NCBI GenBank assembly: GCA_016650295.1
Contig: JAENWA010000063.1
Location: 20,084 to 84,083 of the forward strand
DNA from: Desulfuromonadales bacterium
GTDB lineage: Bacteria; Desulfobacterota; Desulfuromonadia; Geobacterales; Pseudopelobacteraceae
Direction: 5' to 3'
Length of the DNA: 64,000 nucleotides
The stretch's first letter is position 1; each line of letters opens with the position of its first letter. Below are positions 61,065 to 64,000 of this stretch, one piece after another. The notes beneath the pieces are model-generated. The model made no database searches, was not told the DNA's origin, and worked only from the letters and a program-made list of their open reading frames with translations. The position numbers were made by a program, and so were the translations under genes.

Positions 61065-62540
61065 TCAAATACGCTCTTTCGAAAGTAATCCCAAATTTAC
61101 GGTCATTACGTGATACATACCGTTTAAGTCCGCGATCATATCTCGAAAAAACTCACGCATTGCATCCTCGGAGTATTTGTCATCACGGAGATCTTGCATC
61201 TCGCGCTTGAGAGCAAAGTCGAGCGCCTCCTGTGGAGACTTGTAGATACAGACGCCACCGAAGACGTTCCAGTGCCGGCTCTTGTCGGCTCCGTCCTCTT
61301 TGTTGCCGGGAAGCAGAAAGTTGTCAAGAGCAAGTGAGCCGGGCAGTTCTTCGCGTGGAATGGACTTGATCCAGGCGTAGGGGATGCGGATTGCCTCGTC
61401 AAGCAGACCGACCGCTTTCTTTTTGTCACCACCCGTAATGCGGAGAGCCTCCCGCAGAAGAAGCACCATAGGCAGGTTGTGATTCTCTACGTTTGGATCT
61501 CGATGCTTTTTACTGGTTCGAGAAACTGCCCGCAGGTAACGTGGATCATGTTGCGCATATGCAATGAGCAGGAGGAGATCACCTTCCCCTGCGGTGCTCT
61601 TGTAGTACTGCCACTCTGCGCGCTGCAGATAGTTGGCAAGGTGCGTGAGATTTCTCGGTGGTCCAAGTGTTTCGAAATTATAGGAAAGTCCGAGATCTGT
61701 CTGAAGGTGGCCCGAAACGATCTTTAGCACGGCACGCCAATCTTGCTTGCCCGCCTTGAACTCGGCATAGGCCGGCGAACCGAGAACATCTCGTAGGTGA
61801 TCGCGAAAGGTAAGGAGCTTGAGCGGAAATTCAGGTTGTCCCCGCACCGTGAGTGTCTCGGCATCTTCGACCAATTCCATGAGTGCAAGAAGCTGTTCGT
61901 ACTGTGCGCCCGCCAGGAAGAGTGTTTTGACATGCGTCAGTTTTTTTGCCGCGTACTCACGCTCTATGGGCAGGAGCTGAGGCTGGCGCTTGCGCCATGC
62001 CTGGTCAAACCTTACTGCCTCATCATAGACCGCTGCGGCAAGTGCTTCCTTGTAGGAACTCGTGCTCATCGATGTGGAAACTCCTGCGAGCCAGTCAAGT
62101 ACCGAGTCCGATGCTTGTGGATAGGGAACAGCCCAGAGCGGACGGGATCGGTATTCCGAGGTCGTTACATAGCGATAGAGTTCACGAGGTCGCGGAAATT
62201 GCACATCCCTGTTTCGCGCTTTTTCTTCCGCTGCGTAAGGATCACCACCCCCAACAATGAGTGCACGGAGGATAGTAAGGTCCTCTTTATCGATCATTCC
62301 GTTCTGGTTCATATCCATACGCCATACGATACTGTTTTGGGCTGCGGCAGGGTTCTTAAGAATGGCGTCAAGTTTTTCCAGATCAGCGGCAGTCCAGTGG
62401 TGATCGTCATCCAAGTCACCCAGCATGACCAGTTCGGAACGGATTCCGATACGGTGGGTAGGGATGGCGAACTTCCAGTAGGAATATCCAAGCGCACTGA
62501 TAAGACAAATGATCAATAGCAGTCGATAGCGGGGTTTCAT
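61065..62540 (-). CDS. Exported hypothetical protein with dockerin/EF-hand-like repeats
   Basis: The 491-residue protein has an N-terminal signal anchor, then two EF-hand/dockerin-like loops (LGDLDDDHHWTAADLEKL; DMNQNGMIDKEDLTILRAL) that should bind Ca2+, followed by a helical domain of about 380 residues with no family I know. It shares a cassette with the hydrolase upstream (60 bases apart). Confidence 0.65.
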   Translation of the reverse strand: MKPRYRLLLIICLISALGYSYWKFAIPTHRIGIRSELVMLGDLDDDHHWTAADLEKLDAILKNPAAAQNSIVWRMDMNQNGMIDKEDLTILRALIVGGGDPYAAEEKARNRDVQFPRPRELYRYVTTSEYRSRPLWAVPYPQASDSVLDWLAGVSTSMSTSSYKEALAAAVYDEAVRFDQAWRKRQPQLLPIEREYAAKKLTHVKTLFLAGAQYEQLLALMELVEDAETLTVRGQPEFPLKLLTFRDHLRDVLGSPAYAEFKAGKQDWRAVLKIVSGHLQTDLGLSYNFETLGPPRNLTHLANYLQRAEWQYYKSTAGEGDLLLLIAYAQHDPRYLRAVSRTSKKHRDPNVENHNLPMVLLLREALRITGGDKKKAVGLLDEAIRIPYAWIKSIPREELPGSLALDNFLLPGNKEDGADKSRHWNVFGGVCIYKSPQEALDFALKREMQDLRDDKYSEDAMREFFRDMIADLNGMYHVMTVNLGLLSKERI

Positions 62541-62600
62541 CTTCTAATCCTCATGGCGATGGTGTGGTAATCGGGGCAAGGGGTGCTTTTAATGTGATGC

Positions 62601-63296
62601 TTATGGACTTTCTGTGACATTGAATGTCCCAAAACGGAGAAAATTCAGAGTGCAGCGTAACACTTTCTTATTCTTCATCATAAACGGGTGTGTAGTGTGA
62701 ACAACAATATGCTCCTTCATTCCCTCAACTTTGGTACGCTCGACCGAAACCTTCCCATCATCAGGTCCTTGTATCATTAAGCTATTGATCCAATTTATCG
62801 AGCGATCACCAGCAATAACGCCCAATTCAAAACTCACTCTACCAAGCTGATTAGGAACAGACTGGTCATGTGTGCCGAGTTCATTACCTGCCGGGCCATT
62901 CAGAAATTTGAAAACGCGCCACATTCCGATTCGATCCACAACTTCACTGCCTTTATTAGGCGGGCCGAGCATCACAACCCGCCCCAGCCTGGAATCGGTT
63001 TTGCGGCTGAAGTAACTGCGGACGAGTATCCCTCCAAGCGAATGAGTGACAAAGTGGATTAGCTTGCATCTCTTCAGCTTGATACTCGATAGTGCCTCAT
63101 CAATAATTTTATTACTGAGGTTTTCAATTGAGTCCGCTCTTGATGGATAATCGCAATTTAGTACAACGTAACCATCTTGGCTAAGATATACCTCCATATT
63201 TGACATGCTTGCCGCAGTTCGACACAGACCGTGCAAGAGAATAATACCTTCTTGCGTTCTCGTACTACAGAGGCTTGTCGATTTAATGGTTAGCAT
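62601..63296 (-). CDS. Alpha/beta hydrolase, lipase-like
   Basis: The 231-residue protein has LLHGLCRTAASM (oxyanion region), the nucleophile elbow THSLGGILVRS with Ser, and a final TTHPFMM that may hold the catalytic His. This matches small esterases/lipases without a signal peptide. First gene of its cassette after GTTATGC. Confidence 0.8.
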   Translation of the reverse strand: MLTIKSTSLCSTRTQEGIILLHGLCRTAASMSNMEVYLSQDGYVVLNCDYPSRADSIENLSNKIIDEALSSIKLKRCKLIHFVTHSLGGILVRSYFSRKTDSRLGRVVMLGPPNKGSEVVDRIGMWRVFKFLNGPAGNELGTHDQSVPNQLGRVSFELGVIAGDRSINWINSLMIQGPDDGKVSVERTKVEGMKEHIVVHTTHPFMMKNKKVLRCTLNFLRFGTFNVTESP

Positions 63297-63321
63297 AATT
63301 GAATTATCAATCCTTTTTGTC

Positions 63322-63383
63322 GCATAACGTCTTTGCCGCTGAGCCGGGAGCGTCAGCGAATCGGCTCTAGTGGCGTGTTGGAA
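63322..63383 (-). other. attC-like site 2e
   Basis: Minus-strand boxes are TTCCAAC and GTTATGC. The arms GCCACTAGAGCC and GGCTCAGCGGC pair imperfectly. The last codons of the upstream gene (NTPLEPIR) and its stop lie inside the site. Confidence 0.72.
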
Positions 63384-63691
63384 CTCCTTCGCAGTCGCCA
63401 GTATAGGATGGCGAAGATAATGAATGAGTAAGCCACTAAAGCAGCAATAATGAACTTGCCTACGTTGTCGTTATCGAATCCTTCCCACCCACCGATCGGC
63501 TCCGGAATCACAAATTCGTAAATGTACATCGGCCAGAATGTGAGCATATTTAGCATTTCGTGAATTTTCTCGCTTAATAGCTTGATTCCGTTTTTTTCTG
63601 CGACTTCACTTGCCAGCACAATAATGGCCAGTGTGCCTGGTGGAACAAAGATCGAAGCCAATATAATTTTTGTTTTATTCATGATTTTCAT
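63353..63691 (-). CDS. Small membrane protein of cassette array 2
   Basis: ATG at 63691 follows directly on the cassette core box; the longer frame upstream is attC sequence. The 112-residue protein has two hydrophobic segments (IILASIFVPPGTLAIIVLA; FIIAALVAYSFIIFAILYW) around a polar middle. The C-terminal residues are encoded by the attC site. Function unknown. Confidence 0.6.
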   Translation of the reverse strand: MKIMNKTKIILASIFVPPGTLAIIVLASEVAEKNGIKLLSEKIHEMLNMLTFWPMYIYEFVIPEPIGGWEGFDNDNVGKFIIAALVAYSFIIFAILYWRLRRSSNTPLEPIR

Positions 63692-63692
63692 G

Positions 63693-63762
63693 TTCCAACG
63701 GTGCTCGGCGTGACCTGCGCGGCGGGTTTTCTGCCGCGTCAGTGTCTGCGCCGTGGTTAGCT
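63693..63762 (-). other. attC-like site 2f
   Basis: Minus-strand boxes are AGCTAAC and GTTGGAA. The arms GGCGCAGACACTGACGCGGC and GCCGCGCAGGTCACGCCG pair with unpaired bases. The cassette to its right is cut by the repeat and insertion sequence. Confidence 0.68.
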
Positions 63763-63791
63763 GTCGCCCTTTCGCTCGCTCCATGTCCATG

Positions 63792-63850
63792 TAAGAATTC
63801 CGGGGACATAATACCGATTATAAGAATTCCGGGGACATAATACCGATTAT
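63792..63850 (+). repeat. Two 29-base direct repeats
   Basis: AAGAATTCCGGGGACATAAT plus ACCGATTAT occurs twice in tandem. Similar GGGGACA-containing ends are seen beside transposase genes, so they may mark the edge of an insertion sequence. Confidence 0.85.
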
Positions 63851-63889
63851 GAAAATTGCATTATGTTTGAATGCATAAGTAAGAGTTGA

Positions 63890-64000
63890 AATGGAAGCCC
63901 CCGGTGGTATTGAATAGCTTGTAAGCGCAAGCGGTCGGACCGGCCTAGCCGTCCGAAATCAAACTACCACGAGGAGGCTTCCATGAATGCAATTTACTAC
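63890..64000 (+). mobile_element. 5' end of an insertion sequence (partial, IS110/IS1111-like)
   Basis: ATGGAAGCC...GGTGGTA at about 63890-63908 is repeated inverted as TACCACGAGGAGGCTTCCAT at 63965-63984. The second copy holds the SD (GAGGAGG) for an ATG at 63983 that reads MNAIYY to the window edge. A long leader with subterminal inverted repeats and such a start fits IS110/IS1111 transposases. Too little is visible to be sure. Confidence 0.45.

Larger units (their letters stand above)
56783..63762 (-). mobile_element. Integron-type gene cassette array 2 (at least five cassettes, no integrase)
   Basis: Six attC-like sites separate five units. Paired boxes (start/end on the minus strand) are: GTTGGAA/TTCCAAC (membrane protein), GTTATGC/GCCTAAC (hydrolase plus dockerin-like protein), GTTGAAC/GTCCAAC (DUF2339 plus DUF3999), GTTATCC/GGATAAC (Cys-rich protein, reversed) and GTTGTCG/CGACAAC (MepA-like). 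Three pairs are exact complements and two differ at one base. The array touches the hyp operon on the left and an insertion sequence on the right. Confidence 0.78.

Noticed and set aside
62541..62600. attC site between the hydrolase and the dockerin-like gene
   Set aside because: No core boxes or hairpin are visible; the two genes appear to share one cassette.

Overview
The window is a piece of a Geobacter-like (Desulfuromonadota/Geobacterales) chromosome. The basis is gene content: clustered multiheme c-type cytochromes with a Rieske/cytochrome b module, hopanoid cyclitol-ether genes (hpnJ, hpnK), anaerobic cobalamin lower-ligand genes, NiFe-hydrogenase maturation genes, a ubiE/menG menaquinone methyltransferase and many B12-binding radical SAM proteins. 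Most of the sequence is GC-rich; two stretches (about 17.0-21.3 kb and 56.8-63.8 kb) are clearly more AT-rich and look acquired.

Layout. 1-4.5 kb: a membrane electron-transfer operon (cytochromes, Tat-anchored Rieske protein, b6-like and subunit-IV-like cytochrome b halves, tetraheme cytochrome) resembling Geobacter ext-type operons. 4.5-8.2 kb: proC, a small transporter, hpnK and hpnJ on the minus strand. 8.3-12.4 kb: DUF4350-type protein, TSUP permease, HNH nuclease, a vapBC module and a CobC-like phosphatase. 12.5-15.6 kb: a two-gene unit of a B12/radical SAM protein and a methyltransferase-DUF2284 fusion of unknown product. 16.9-21.3 kb: three integron-type cassettes carrying a TPR protein, an unknown protein plus a trypsin-like protease, and a nucleotide-binding domain/P-loop ATPase protein that looks like a defence gene. 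22-28.2 kb: cobU-cobT-cobS-pabBC-thiC behind a cobalamin riboswitch. 28.2-30.6 kb: debris of a restriction locus plus hicBA and vapBC modules. 30.7-33 kb: groESL with a perfect CIRCE operator. 33-42.5 kb: housekeeping genes (hemH, cyclophilin, comF, rrf2, argA, ybaK-hypE, bamD, plsY). 42.8-43.9 kb: antitoxin remnants and hicAB. 43.9-51.4 kb: ubiE, fused cdaA-ybbR, NlpC/P60 hydrolase, radical SAM-TPR, lipoprotein, polyphosphate:AMP phosphotransferase. 51.4-56.6 kb: hypB-hypF-hypC-hypD-HAD operon. 56.8-63.8 kb: a second integron-type cassette array (at least five cassettes, six attC-like sites) ending against an insertion sequence at the right edge.

The least expected result is that both AT-rich stretches are built as gene cassettes separated by attC-like hairpins whose 7-base core boxes match in complementary pairs across each cassette, with no integrase gene in the window. 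One of these arrays carries the candidate defence genes. A second theme is repetitive DNA that has entered coding sequence in frame: GC-rich palindromic repeats interrupt pabBC once and hypF twice, and hypF also lacks any ordinary start codon for its acylphosphatase domain.

All assignments are from reading the sequence; no database search was run. Hydrogenase structural genes, hypA, hpnI, an integrase and any tRNA, rRNA or CRISPR array were not found in this window.
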